Shown here: piece after piece, positions 44,061 to 55,003 of the stretch
Position numbering within the stretch: position 1 is the stretch's first letter
Layout: each line of letters begins with the position of its first letter
Source of the DNA: Esteya vermicola
Taxonomy: Eukaryota > Ascomycota > Sordariomycetes > Ophiostomatales > Ophiostomataceae
Direction: 5' to 3'
Assembly: GCA_002778215.1 (NCBI GenBank)
Contig: PCDM01000019.1
Coordinates: 372,001-436,000 of the forward strand
Length of the DNA stretch: 64,000 bases
Program-made: the position numbers and the translations under genes
Notes under the pieces: generated by a model
Told to the model about the DNA's origin: nothing
Databases searched by the model: none
Seen by the model: only the letters and a program-made list of their open reading frames with translations

Positions 44061-47000
44061 TCATACGCTCTGGCTGTAGTTGCCGTAGCTGCCGTAGGCT
44101 CCATAGCTGCTGCGGCCGGCCGAGGTGGCGGCCGAAGACGCGCTGCCGGCAAAGGAGGCGCTGCCGAGGGCGTAGCGGCGATGGCGGCCGTAGCGCCACC
44201 ACTTGCGGGCCTCGTCGGCCCAGAAGACGGAGCTGCAGAGGAGGGTGAGCTTGAGGAGGTCGGAGAGGTAGAGGGCCTCGGTCTGGAAGACGTGCTGCAG
44301 CCAGGGGAAGTAGATGACGAGCAGCTGGCCGAGCAGGCTGAGGGAGACGGCCCAGTTGAAGAGGCTGTTGGAGAAGAGGCCGACCTCGCCGCGCAGGACG
44401 GACTTGGACTCGGAGCGGCAGGTGAGGGCGTTGAACATGTCAAAGAGGACGAAGCAGGTAAAGGTCATGGTGGTGTCGCGGCGGGTGACGACCATGAGGC
44501 CGCCGTCGCCGTCCATCATCTCGTGGCGGTAGACGAGCACGGTGCCGAGCATGATGATGGCGGCGGACTGGGCCACGCGGCGGATGAGGCCGGGCGTGAG
44601 GACGGGGTCGTTGCGCTTGCGCGACGGCCGGTTCATGACGTCGAGGTCGACGGCCTCGACGCCGAGCGACTGGGCGGGCGGGCCGTCCATGATAATGTCT
44701 GGTGGTTAGGAGGGGAGAAAAAGATAAAGAAAAAGAGAGAGGAGAGAGGACAAGAAAGGACCTACTGATCCAGAGAATCTGCATCGCATTCAAGGGCGAC
44801 TTATACCCAAAGCACGTGCAGAGGAGGACGAGCGACAGGCTGGCGGCGCTCGTGCTCAGCTGAAAGGTCAAGAAATTTTGGATATTGTTAAAGATGCCCT
44901 TGCCCTCCTCGATGGCATGCAGGATGGTGGAAAAATCGTCGTCGGTCAGGATCATGTCGGCCGCCTCTTTGGCGACGTCGGTGCCGTGGCGGCCCATGGC
45001 AATGCCGATATCGGCCTTTTTGAGGGCCGGCGCGTCGTTGACGCCGTCGCCCGTCATGGCCACAATGTCGCCCCGCGCCTGCAGCGCCCGGATAATCTTC
45101 ATCTTGTGGTCGGGGTTCGTGCGCGCAAAGACGGTCGTGTGCTGCATGGCCAGCCCGAGGTCGTGCTCGGACAGCGCCTCGACGTCCTCGCCGCGCAGCA
45201 CCGACCGCACGGCCACCTGGTGGGCCGAGTGCTCCGTCGGCTTGGCAATGGCCATGCCCAGCTGCTGTCCGATCGCCAGCGCCGTCGTCTCGGCGTCGCC
45301 CGTGATCATGATGACGCGCACGCCGCCGCGCATCAGCTTGCGGATCGACCGGCCGACGCCGGGCCGCGCGGGATCGCTCATGCCGACGATGCCGGCAAAG
45401 GTCAGCCCGCGGTAGACGGCCGCCTCGTCGGCCGCACTGCCGTTGTTGCTGTTGTTGTTGTTATAGGTGGGCGACGTGCTCCTCGACCGGCTGGCGCCCA
45501 GCAGCCCCCCCCGGTTTCCCATGTTGTTGTTGCTGCTGCTGCCCGAGACGACGCCGCTAGCAAAGGCGAGCACGCGCAGGCCCTGGGCGGCGAGCTTCTC
45601 GGCGGCGCCCAACACCTCTTGCCGGCGCTGGTCGTCGAGGACAAACTCGCGGCCGTCGCTGGACACGTACGCGTCGCAGGCCTCGAGGACGCGGTCGAGC
45701 GAGCCCTTGATGTAGGCAAACTCACGGTCGCCCGCCGCAGGAGCAGCAGCAGCAGCAGCTGCTGCTGCTGCTCCTCCTGAGGCAGCGGTGCCCGTGGTCG
45801 AGGCGGCGGCCAGGGTGCTGGCGCCAATGACGACGCCCATGTACTTGCGCTCGGAGCTAAAGGGCGTCTCGGCGACGCGGGGGCCAATGGCGTCGCGGAC
45901 GTCGTCCTCCTTGAAGCGGTCGAGCAGGTCGAGCATGGCGACGTCGGTCGGCTGGCCGACCCAGCGCGTAAAGGAGGGCGCGGGCTCGTCCTGGCGCTGG
46001 GTGGAGGAGAGGACGGCACGCGAGGCGGCGGAGGCGGCGCCAGTGCCGCGGTACTTGTGGGCGACACGGGCGTTGTTGGCAATGTTGCCGATGCGCAGGA
46101 TGCGGCGGGTGGCGGCGTCGGGCTGGAGGGAGTCGGCCAAGAGGTCGTGGTCGTCGCGCTCGAGGTCGACGGGGGCGCGGCAGCCAAAGTACCACATGCG
46201 GGTGGTGGTCATGTGATTCATGGTGAGGGTGCCGGTCTTGTCGGTGCAGACGACATTGACGGAGCCGAGCGTCTCGACCTTGGGCATCTTGCGGACAATG
46301 GCGCTGCGGCCGGCCATGCGGTGGACGCCGAGGGCGAGGGTGACGGTGACGATGATGGGCAGGCCTTCGGGGATGGCGGCGACGGCGAGGGAGATGGAAA
46401 TGGTAAAGATGTCGAGCAGGCCCTTGCCCTGCAGCCAGCCGACGAGGGAGATGAGGCCGATGACGACAAAGGAGAACTTGCTGAGCTGGGCGCCGAGCTC
46501 GTCCATGGACAGCTGCAGGGGGGAGCGCGGGCTCTCGGTGCCGGAGACGCTGAGGGAGATGGTGCCAAAGTGGGTGTGGCCGCCCGTGGCAAAGACGATG
46601 CCCTGGCCGTAGCCGGACTTGACGAGGGTGCCCATGTAGGCAATGTTCTTGGCGTCGGGGCTGCCGGCCAGCGCCGTCTGGCTGTCGTCGGGGGAGCTGA
46701 AGAGGGGCGAGTAGGGGGGGAGGCCGAGGTTTTTCTGGTCAGCAAAGCCGCCGCCGAGCGCATAGCTCGAGGCCGTCGACAGCGAGGGCGGGCGGGCGTC
46801 GGCCGTCAGCCGGACAGGCTCGTTCTCGCCCGTGAGGTTGGAGGCGTCGACGGTGAGGTCGACAGCCTTGGTGACGCGGATGTCGGCCGGGATGCGGTCG
46901 CCGGTGGTGAAGAGGACGAGGTCGCCGGGGACGAGGGTGGCGGCGAGGACCTTGGTCGAGGTGGCGTCAATGATCTCTTCGGCGGGGGCGACGAGGCTGT

Positions 47001-47649
47001 TGGTGGAGCCTTCTTGGAGGTCGGAGGGGGTGCGCGAGCCGGCGCCGGCGCCGGCACTGGCAGAGTGGGCGAGGTCGGGGTCGGCGGCGGACCGCAGCGA
47101 GGGGGAGCCGGCGCGGGACGAGGGCAGGCTGCGGACGAGGTGGGCGTGGTCGGGGACGAGGTGGTTGAGGGCCTCAATGGACTTTTCGGAGCGGTACTCC
47201 TGGACGAAGCCGACGGTGACGACAATGGTGACGGCGACGGTGATGCTGATGGCGTCGCTCGTGTTGCCGACGAGGACGGAGGCGAGGGCGGAGACAAGCA
47301 GCAGCAGGATCAGCGGCTCCTTGAACTGGCCGGCAAAGCGCAGCCAGAGCGGCTCGGGGGGGTCGTGGGGGATCTCGTTGGCGCCGTGGCGGAGGCGGGC
47401 GAGGCCCTCGGCGGGGGTCAGGCCGTGGGTCAGCGAGGACTGCAGGCGGGCGGCGGTCTCGGCGGGGGTCAGGGCGGCGTATTCCTGGGCGACGTTGCGC
47501 GACTGGGCCGAGGTGGTGCGCATGTGGCCGGGCGGCTTTGCAGTCTTGGAGCGGCGGCTGTCAAAGCCGAGGCTGTCGGGAGGGGGGGTGGCTATCAGGG
47601 GGACGTCGGCTCGACGGAAGCCGCTGTTGCGGCCGGCTTGCCAGTCCAT
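44061..47649 (-). CDS. PMR1: P-type Ca2+/Mn2+ ATPase of the Golgi (SPCA/Pmr1)
   Basis: Two exons (44766-47649, 44061-44698; intron 67 nt with a GTAGGT donor) give 1173 residues. P-type ATPase signatures are all present: TGEN 273-276, PEGLP 427-431, CTDKTGTLTMN with the phosphorylated Asp470, MITGDAETTA, and MTGDGVNDAPALKKADIGIA. The N-terminal cation-ATPase domain and SEKSIEALNHLVPD fit the secretory-pathway Ca2+ ATPases that load Golgi with Ca2+ and Mn2+. It is longer than typical fungal Pmr1 because of a 50-residue N-terminal extension, a Ser/Ala-rich insert at about 174-216, a Ser/Pro insert near 290-325 and an Ala run in the nucleotide-binding domain. The C-terminal tail is Ser/Tyr/Gly-rich. 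The start at 47649 was chosen over an upstream basic C/T-derived extension. Confidence 0.93.
45745..45772. repeat. 28-bp perfect spacer-free palindrome in the PMR1 Ala run
   Basis: A (AGC)n run meets a (GCT)n run exactly, so the DNA is self-complementary over 28 bp with AGCT at the centre. On the sense strand it encodes alanines that switch from GCA to GCT codons. Confidence 0.9.
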
Positions 47650-49138
47650 GACGAGAGAGGCCGAGGAGAGGGAATGGTCATCCGAGAGACGAGACGAGAG
47701 ACGAGGCGAGAGACGAGAAAGGAGACAAAAAGTTGAATCTTGACGTGTCCTTTTTTTGTCGTCTTTTTTTTGTCTTTTTCGTCTTTTCGTCTTCAATTCT
47801 CAATTCTTCCCACGTAAAAAGACGCGTGAGCGAGTGCCGGCTCACCACGCACAGACAAGAGAAACAAGATCAAGATGTCGCTGGATGGAATGCCGTCGCG
47901 TCTCGCGAGGAAGAAAGAAGGGGAAAAAAAGACAGAAAAAGAGAAAGTGGATTTGGTGAGAGGAGAGGAGAGGCCACTGAGGACAGACAGGGCAGGAGCG
48001 CCTAGACCGAGACCAGACCAACCAACGACGGCAAGAGGATGTACATCCGTACCCGTTTTAGTGGACTGTGTCTGGGGTTCTGATTAGCTGGCTCTGCGTC
48101 CTGAGTGATAGACGCGCACTGCAGGTACGACACCTACGGAGTAGGCACTCCCTGTACGCTCCTATGCAGCCACACCAGACGCCACACATTCCAGTAGACA
48201 GTATATAGGTTTAGTCATTGCTTAGTCAGCAATGTCTTCCACGTGACACTGGCATGTTGGCTGGCTTCCCAGCCACCCGAATTAATTCGCAATTTGAGGC
48301 AGTGGACCAGCCAACCAGTGGCGTAGCGTAATATATGAACCTACCCTGACTCCGTCGTTAGTAGCGTCCCCCCGGACGACGCAAAACGCCAGACAGAATA
48401 CGAGCCAATTCTTCCAGCGTAGCACTGCGAAAACGGGCGGTATTACAGTAGTCTCTGTAGGCGCCGCTCCCTTTTCCCCTCCCTGTTCGTCTCGCTCCTT
48501 CTTTTTCCCTCTTTTTTTTTTAACCTCCCGTTTTCCCTCTCTCTCTCTCTCTCCCTTTCTCTCTCTCTCATCGCCTCCCCCCATCCACCCATTTTCCGCT
48601 TCTCTCGAGGACGTCCTCATTCTCTCGCCCACTGGCCAACTTTTTGTCGCTTTCTTTCTGTCGACACGCGCAGACACGTCGATTCTACGATTGGATTTTT
48701 TGGGGAGGGCGTTTTTTCGATTGCGTGCCGTCGACGCGTGTCGCTTTTTTGTTCTTTTACTTAATCTGGTCTTTTTTTGGCGGCGAGAATTAAAAAAAAA
48801 AAAGAGAAACAACGCGATTTTGGGCGCTTCAGATAAAAAAACGCGCCTTTGATTGTTTACCTTTTTTTCTTTTCGACTTTTCAACTTTACATCTTCGCTT
48901 TGCGCCCACCAACAACTCTCGTCAAAAAAAGGAGAAAACGAGCACGTCTCTGTGGACAGTCCACAACCAACAATCGACGATCGACTGGGCCAACCTGCCA
49001 ACTGCGGAACTCGTCGCGCCTTTGTCTTCTCCCTTTTTCAAAGGGCGACTCTGACTCTTTTCATCCTCTGTCTTTCCGTCTTTCCGTCTCTCTCTCTCTC
49101 TCTACTCGCATTCGCTCGTTTGCCTGGTCACACTCACC
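47650..49138. promoter_or_regulatory. Divergent promoter region of PMR1 and RAD21
   Basis: 1.49 kb. Next to PMR1, 47660-47740 is purine-rich on +. From 48480 to 49138 the + strand is C/T-rich with T-runs, the RAD21 leader. One TACGGAGTA at 48135-48143. Perfect ACGCGT hexamers at 47822-47827 and 48734-48739. No supported gene, although the region has minor open frames. Confidence 0.6.
48734..48739. promoter_or_regulatory. MCB-type element ACGCGT upstream of RAD21
   Basis: Perfect ACGCGT about 400 bp before the RAD21 ATG, with partial matches ACGCGA (48812-48817) and ACGCGC (48841-48846) nearby. In yeasts MBF binds ACGCGT to drive G1/S genes including the cohesin kleisin. The function here is inferred from that. 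Confidence 0.5.
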
Positions 49139-51264
49139 ATGTTCTATTCGGAGACGCTGCTCTCCAAGACGGGGCCGCTGGCCCGCGTCTGGCTCTCGGC
49201 CAACATTGAGCGCAAACTCTCCAAGACGCACATTCTCCAGTCCAACCTGCAGGACAGCGTCGAGGCCATCATCACCCCTAGCCAGGCTCCCATGGCCCTC
49301 CGGCTGAGCGGCCAGCTGCTGCTCGGTGTCGTCCGCATCTACAGTCGCAAGGCTCGCTACCTGCTCGACGACTGCAATGAAGCCTTGATGAAGATTAAAA
49401 TGGTGAGTTTTTTTTCTTTTTTCTTTTTCTCTCTTTTTCCTTCTCCTCTGACTGTCAGGCCTTCCGGTCTAGCGGAAACAATGACCTGCCCGCCAACCAG
49501 CAAAACTCCAACCGCGAGTCCCTACTGCTGCCCGACCGCATCACCCCCTACGACAACCTCGACCTGCTGCCCCGCCCTGACCCCGACTTCTTTCTCTCCC
49601 AGACCGCCGGCGAGTCCAGCGCCACTCCCGCCAGCGGCCGACGCGGCCGCGCCAACAACCGCGATATCAACCTCCAGGAAGACTACAACAACAGCCAGTT
49701 CCTCGAGGACGCCTTTAGCAAGGACGACGATCTCGCCATTGCCGGCAAGGACGATCTCGAGCTCGACCTCGACTTTGGCCTCGACCTCGGCGACGCCCTG
49801 CACGGCCCCGACATGAGCATCGAAATGGGCCGAGACGCCCCCGCGCCCCAGCCGTTTGACGACGACGACGACATGTTCAACTTTGACCTCGAGCCCCGCG
49901 GCAAGGACTCTTCAGCCGCCGCTGCTGCCGCCGCCGCTGCCGCCGACGATCTCACCCTCGACCTCGGCCACGGCGTCCGCATTGCCGGCGACGACGGCGA
50001 CATCCACATGGACGACGACGACCTGCAGTTCAACCTCGGCGAGGCCTCGGCCATGCCTGCCAACGGCACCGCCCTCGACATGTCCCGCGCACGCATCTCC
50101 GAGTCGCCCCTCTCGGACGTTGACGACGAGGACGTGCGCCTCGGCGAGCTCGAGTTCTCTCGGCACAACGGCCTCGACATGTACGAGGCCGGCGAGGGTG
50201 AGGACGGCCAGGCCACCTCGCGACGCGCCCCCCAGCGCATCAAGAAGATGAAGGTGCTCGAGTCCGATGCCGAGACCGTGCTCGCATCCAACGTCATCCG
50301 CGAACAGCAGCAGAACCGCGACAACATCCTCAAGCCGCCCTCCTTTTTGCCCCAGGACTCGTACGTCCTCGCCCTCATGGAGATGCGCAAGGCCAACGGC
50401 TTCGTCTCCAACATCATTCTCGGCAGCCGCGGCTCCGCCTGGGCGCCCGAACTGCGCGGCCTGCTCTCCTACGAGTCCTTTATCCACGGAGCCGGCGCCA
50501 ACGACCTCAAGCGCAAGCGCGACAGCGGCATTGCCGACATGGACAGCGACCAGGACAACCACTACAAGTCGCCGCGGCTCGACCTCGGCGACGACGACGA
50601 CGGCCACGTGGACTTTGGCCACCTCGGCAACAATTCCACCGTCGGCCCCGACGGCACGATGCTCGAGATTCCCGGCTTTGACGAGGGCGACAGCGGCATG
50701 GACAATGACGGCGCCGACGCTTTGGGTGACGTCACTTCTGCCTCGGGTGCCGGTGCTGCTGCCGACACAACCGCCGCTGCCGCCGCTCCAGCCGTCGCTG
50801 CCGAGGCCGACGTAACCCTCGGCACAAAGCACGCCGTGCACATTCTGCGGGAGATTTTTGGCAGCCAAGAGCCGGGCGCCGCTCCGCAGCAGCGGAGGAG
50901 GAAATCGGCCGGCAGCAACACGACCACGTTCCAGCAGGTCCTGCCCGAAGGCCGGGCCACCAAGGCCGATGCGACGCGCATGTTCTTTGAGTGCCTCGTG
51001 CTGGCGACCAAGGACGCCATCAAGATGGAGCAGCCGAGCGACGTCCTCGGCGGCCCCATCCGCCTGCAGAGCAAGCAGGCCCTCTGGGGCTCGTGGGCCG
51101 AGCAGCGCGATGCCAACGACGAGTCGGACGAGGACGAGCTGCTGCAGGCCGGCGCCAGCCACACCCACGCCAGCAGCGCACTGTCGGCACCCACGCCGGC
51201 AGCCGCACCCACGCCTGCCATCCTACCAGCAGAGCTGCCCATGGTCATTTCGGCCGAGGCATGA
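49139..51264 (+). CDS. RAD21: Cohesin kleisin subunit Rad21/Scc1
   Basis: Two exons (49139-49402, 49459-51264; intron 56 nt, phase 0) give 689 residues. The N-terminal Rad21/Rec8 domain (1-105) starts MFYSETLLSKTGPLARVWLS and continues RIYSRKARYLLDDCNEALMK, the Smc3-binding module. A C-terminal winged helix at about 541-615 (TKHAVHILREIFGSQ, then RMFFECLVLATKDAIKMEQP) binds Smc1. The middle is acidic and disordered (LELDLDFGLDLGD, Asp runs), as in other kleisins. SIEMGR at 208-213 fits the separase cleavage consensus and resembles the known yeast Scc1 sites. Rad21 closes the cohesin ring holding sister chromatids and is cut at anaphase. It is mitotic Rad21 rather than meiotic Rec8 by its general layout; this distinction is inferred. 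Confidence 0.93.
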
Positions 51265-52347
51265 GCGGACGTCTAGTCTCTTGTCTCTCTGCATTTTGTG
51301 ATTCGTTTTTGGTATCCCTTTTTGGTCTTCTTGGTCCTGGTTGCTGCTGGTTGCTGCTGGTTACTGCTTGGTTGTTTTTTTGTCTTTTTCTCTTTTTTTT
51401 CATACATCTTCTCTTTGGCTCTGGCACTTGGTCTCTTGGTCCATGAACCCATTCTTACTCTGGGGAGGGGCGTTTTTGGCGTGATGGGAAAGGCAAGGGA
51501 CGGAAGGAAAGGGAAGGAGGGCCGATGTGGAATGGGGGGGAAGAAGGAGGCAGAGGATGAAAAAGAAGGGGGGGTGGTGAATATGATACCAAGAGAATTT
51601 TTGGTCCTTTTTCGTCTTTATTGTTCTGTTTTTTCTTGTTTATTCTTTTGGGGGGGAATGTCTGGTGGCTCTTGCGTCTTGTTCTCGTCTCGTCTCCTTC
51701 TCATCTGTATCTCTACGTCTCTGTATGTGAACGACGTTTCTTTTCGGGGGGCAAAACGAGAGGACAGGGAGGGGAGACCAAGGGGAGGATGGAGGATGGA
51801 TTCCTGGTCAGCGATCCAAGCCTGCGATCGGTTCGATTTATCCCCCCCATTTTCTATTTCTTTTTGGTATTCTTTTTGGTATTTTTTTTTCGGTTATTTC
51901 TGATTCTTTTCTTCTCATACCTCCATAGTCTACAGCTACAACTATTGTGTTCTTTTTTTGCTCCTCTTCTCCTGTCACACCTTGTAGGATAACCACAAAA
52001 AGAGAAAATCTGTCCAGCTCATTCGCATGGTAGACCACGATGGTGGAACGGGCAGAACAGAATCTCATATAAATCATGTCGAGTCATTTTTCAAAGATGG
52101 GAAAAAGAAATAGATCAAAAAACAAAAAGCAATAAAGGGGGAAACACGGTTCGGCAATCTCAATGTGTCTGTCACTCACGGAAAGGGAAAAAAGGCAAGA
52201 AGGGAATAGATGAAAAACACAAATTATTTCAAGAACAAGACCAGAAAAAAGTAAAGTAAAAAAAAATTGCGGGCAGTCCAACGTCGTATTGGCTGCTTGG
52301 TGTGTAGTCCCCCCCGTCCTTCTCTCTCTGCCTCCTGCCCGCTCCTT
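51265..52347. other. Convergent intergenic region
   Basis: 1.08 kb between two facing stop codons. T-rich with TTTTTGG/TTGGTAT motifs at left (51310-51460, 51850-51900) and A-rich at right (52100-52270), fitting 3' UTRs. Includes a short direct repeat GGTTGCTGCT (about 51338-51360). No gene. Confidence 0.55.
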
Positions 52348-55003
52348 TTATGCGCCCTCCATCGTCACGTCGCCTCCCTCTTCCTCTGGCTTCCGCATGG
52401 TATAGGCCATCATGGCCCAGGTCACCCGCATGGCATTCAATCGATCTTCCACCTTGAAGAAATCATACCAGGGACTCCGCGTGACCTCTAGTTTGCCCCA
52501 GCGGCAACCGGCAGCCGGCGACGGCGACGGTGTGCTGTCGGCCGGTCCCTTGTTGTCCACACCCTCTTCCTCGCCGTCGAGAGCCGCCAGTAAGAGGAGG
52601 GGCACCCGCACCCGCAAGACTGACATGTGGTGGAAGAGCACGCTCACCACAAAAACGTCGTCGTAGTCGGCGCCCGGAGCACGGCCAATGGCCATGTACC
52701 GCGTCCGCTTGTCCCAGTTGGAGCTGGGCGGCCGCACCATGCGGTAATTGTCGTACATGGCCAGACCCTTGCGAGCCTTTTTGGTGGCCCCCCGACTGGG
52801 CAGGGTCGGCCCGGCAATGCCGCCCGGGAAGACACCTCCCGGACCGAATCGGCTGGATCCGCTGGGCCTTGCCGACCCCGATGTCGGCCGTGAAGACGCG
52901 CTGCCGGCGGCGCCTTCAGGGGAAAAGCCGCCGCCCTCTCCGCTATCGGTCACGATCTCGTCCGTATTGGGCGCGGCGTCCACTTCTCGTCCAATGGGGC
53001 CGCCTGCGCCGCCACCCCAGCGCGGCTTGGAGGCCCACCACTCGCCCTCGCCAATGCGGCGCTCGGCCCGACCTTGGCGTGCTCGGTGCTGGGCCGTGAG
53101 CAGGGCGGCCACCAGTTCGCGCGCAAAGTCAATGCATGCATCCTTGTCGGCATCCCACATGGCCAACTCGTCATTCTTGTCAATATTTCTCTGACTCTTG
53201 GGGGCGCTGTCACCCATCTCAATGTCTCCAAATTCCACCGAGTGCCGTGCACTGATGGCCGCTAGGGGTCCGTCAACGACTCCGGCACGGGCAGCTTCAC
53301 GGGTGAGGGCCATGCGGAAGATAAATGTGCAGCCAGAGGAGAAATAGGAGCTCTGGCCCTTGCTCCGCCTTGGCACTTTGGCTACAGCCCCCGAGGTGAG
53401 CTGCTCCTTTTTCTCGTCCGGCTTTGGTTGCACCTCTCCCGTCTTTTCACCCGTCTTTTCACCGACCTTTTCACCGACCTTTTCACCGACCTTCTCGCCA
53501 GCCTTTTCGCCAGCCTTTTCGCCAGCCTTTTCGCCAGTGCTGGCCTCTTCTGCAGGCACCGTGGGTGCATTCAGATAGAGACGAGGCTCCAGACGCGAGT
53601 GCTGGACATTGCAGCCAAAGTCGTAGGCGACGAGCTTGAGAAAGGCCGTGATAATGTTGATGCGGTGCTCGGGAGGCATCTGCGAGCCGGTGTTGGTGCG
53701 GTAGAAGCGAATTTCGGGCACGGCATTGTCCCTTTCGGGGGGCTTGCTTTCCGAATCGGTCACGGCCACGGACGACGCGGAGGAGACCGAGTCACACTCG
53801 CCGTCGCCCTCTTCACCGTTGCTCGTCTTGCCAGCAGCAGCATCCCCGGCATTCTTGGAGGGTGATGCAGGCGAGGGTGAGGCCGTGGTGGCCGTAGTGG
53901 CCGAGGCGGCCACACCTGCTCCAGCAGCCGGCCGTGGCTTGGCCGAGGGCGGCGGGGCCACCGACGTGTCCTCCCAAAAGGTGTTGAACGACTCGAGCAG
54001 ACGAAAGAACTCGTAGGCGTTGCCGAGACGGATGAGGGGCTGGCCCTGGGGGGGCTGGAGGCGGCGCACGGAGCGGTAGGCAGCGTTGTTGTTGATCGAC
54101 AGCTCCCGCTTGCGTTCGAGGTAGGTCTGCAGGCCGGGAGAGCGGTTGCCGTTGCTAATGGGCTTGCGCGTCTCGTCATTCATGCGGCGGGCGTCCTCCT
54201 CGGAGACCTTGTCCCAGGCGGCAAAGTCGGGGACGACGCTCATGTCGGGGATGAGCTCGGCGAGGGTGGCATTCTCGTGCACGTGCACGCCCAGGGCCTG
54301 AAAGTGCTCGAGGCTGATTTCGTTGGGGCGAACGATGCTCTGGAGCAGGCGCGTGATGGGCAGTCTGCGGAGGGTGGCCGTGGAGGAGGCATCTCGTGCG
54401 TCCAAGACCCGCTGCGGGTAGCGGCGGGGGAATTGGACGGGGGTGGGCGGCGGCACATCCTCAGGGGCGACAGTGGGCGGCAGGGGGGCGACTGGGTTGC
54501 TGTTAGATCAGAGATGTCTGGAAAATCCAAGTTTTTTTGAAAATCCGAGAATCTTGGAGAATCTTGAGAGTCTGGGCGAGTCTTGGGGAGGCTTGCCAGA
54601 CGGACAGCGGGAATGAGTGAAAAAAAGCAGACGTGGAGGGGCATGGAGGGGCAGGGCGAGCGGGAGTGGCCAAGCCGGGGAGAGGTAGCCCACACAAGAC
54701 GGGAAAGAGGGGGGGTGATCAGACAGAGCATCAAGCAGAGGAGAGAGAGAGAGAGAGAGAGATGGACGAGCAGAGAGCAGATGGGAGACGACAGAGTGAT
54801 GGCAGATGTGAAATGGATGTGAAATCCAGGGAAAGAAAGAACCATGGATGGATGGGATTGGAGGGGAGAGAAGGAGAGAGGAAGAGAAGAAAAGGGGAGA
54901 GGAAGAAGGAGGAGGGGTGAAGGCAAAGGAAGAGAAATGAAAAGAAGGCGAAAGACAAGAGAGAAAAAAGATTGAGCCTACCAAAGGTTGGGAACCCAAA
55001 CAT
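52348..55003 (-). CDS. Conserved fungal protein of unknown function with EKxG repeats
   Basis: Model: a 22-nt first exon (54982-55003, MFGFPTF) joined over a 490-nt intron to exon 2 (52348-54491), 721 residues. Exon 2 has no in-frame ATG before its conserved start (FPRRYPQRVLDARDASS, ITRLLQSIVRPNEISLEHFQ), and a stop lies just upstream, so an upstream exon is required. The chosen acceptor lies 10 nt after a CTAAC branch-like site and restores phase. Later blocks are AYEFFRLLESFNTFWED, RINIITAFLKLVAYDFGCNV, SSYFSSGCTFIFRMALTREA, MYDNYRMVRPPSSNWDKRTR and WYDFFKVEDRLNAMRVTWAM. Between them lie disordered inserts, including about eight EKAG/EKVG/EKTG units (325-356). It looks like a folded protein with expanded loops. 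No catalytic motif, signal peptide or TM recognised; family unknown to me. Confidence 0.75.
53440..53537 (-). repeat. 12-bp coding tandem repeats (Glu-Lys-x-Gly)
   Basis: About eight 12-nt units, on + CTTTTCACCGAC or CTTTTCGCCAGC type, encode GEKA, GEKV and GEKT. Two DNA subtypes are blocked together, pointing to stepwise expansion. Confidence 0.85.

Noticed and set aside
46057..47736. Long + strand open frame (about 559 codons) opposite PMR1
   Set aside because: Antisense shadow created by GC-rich codon use; the opposite strand encodes all P-type ATPase motifs. The same holds for 39425-40591 opposite COG4 and 49912-51168 opposite RAD21.
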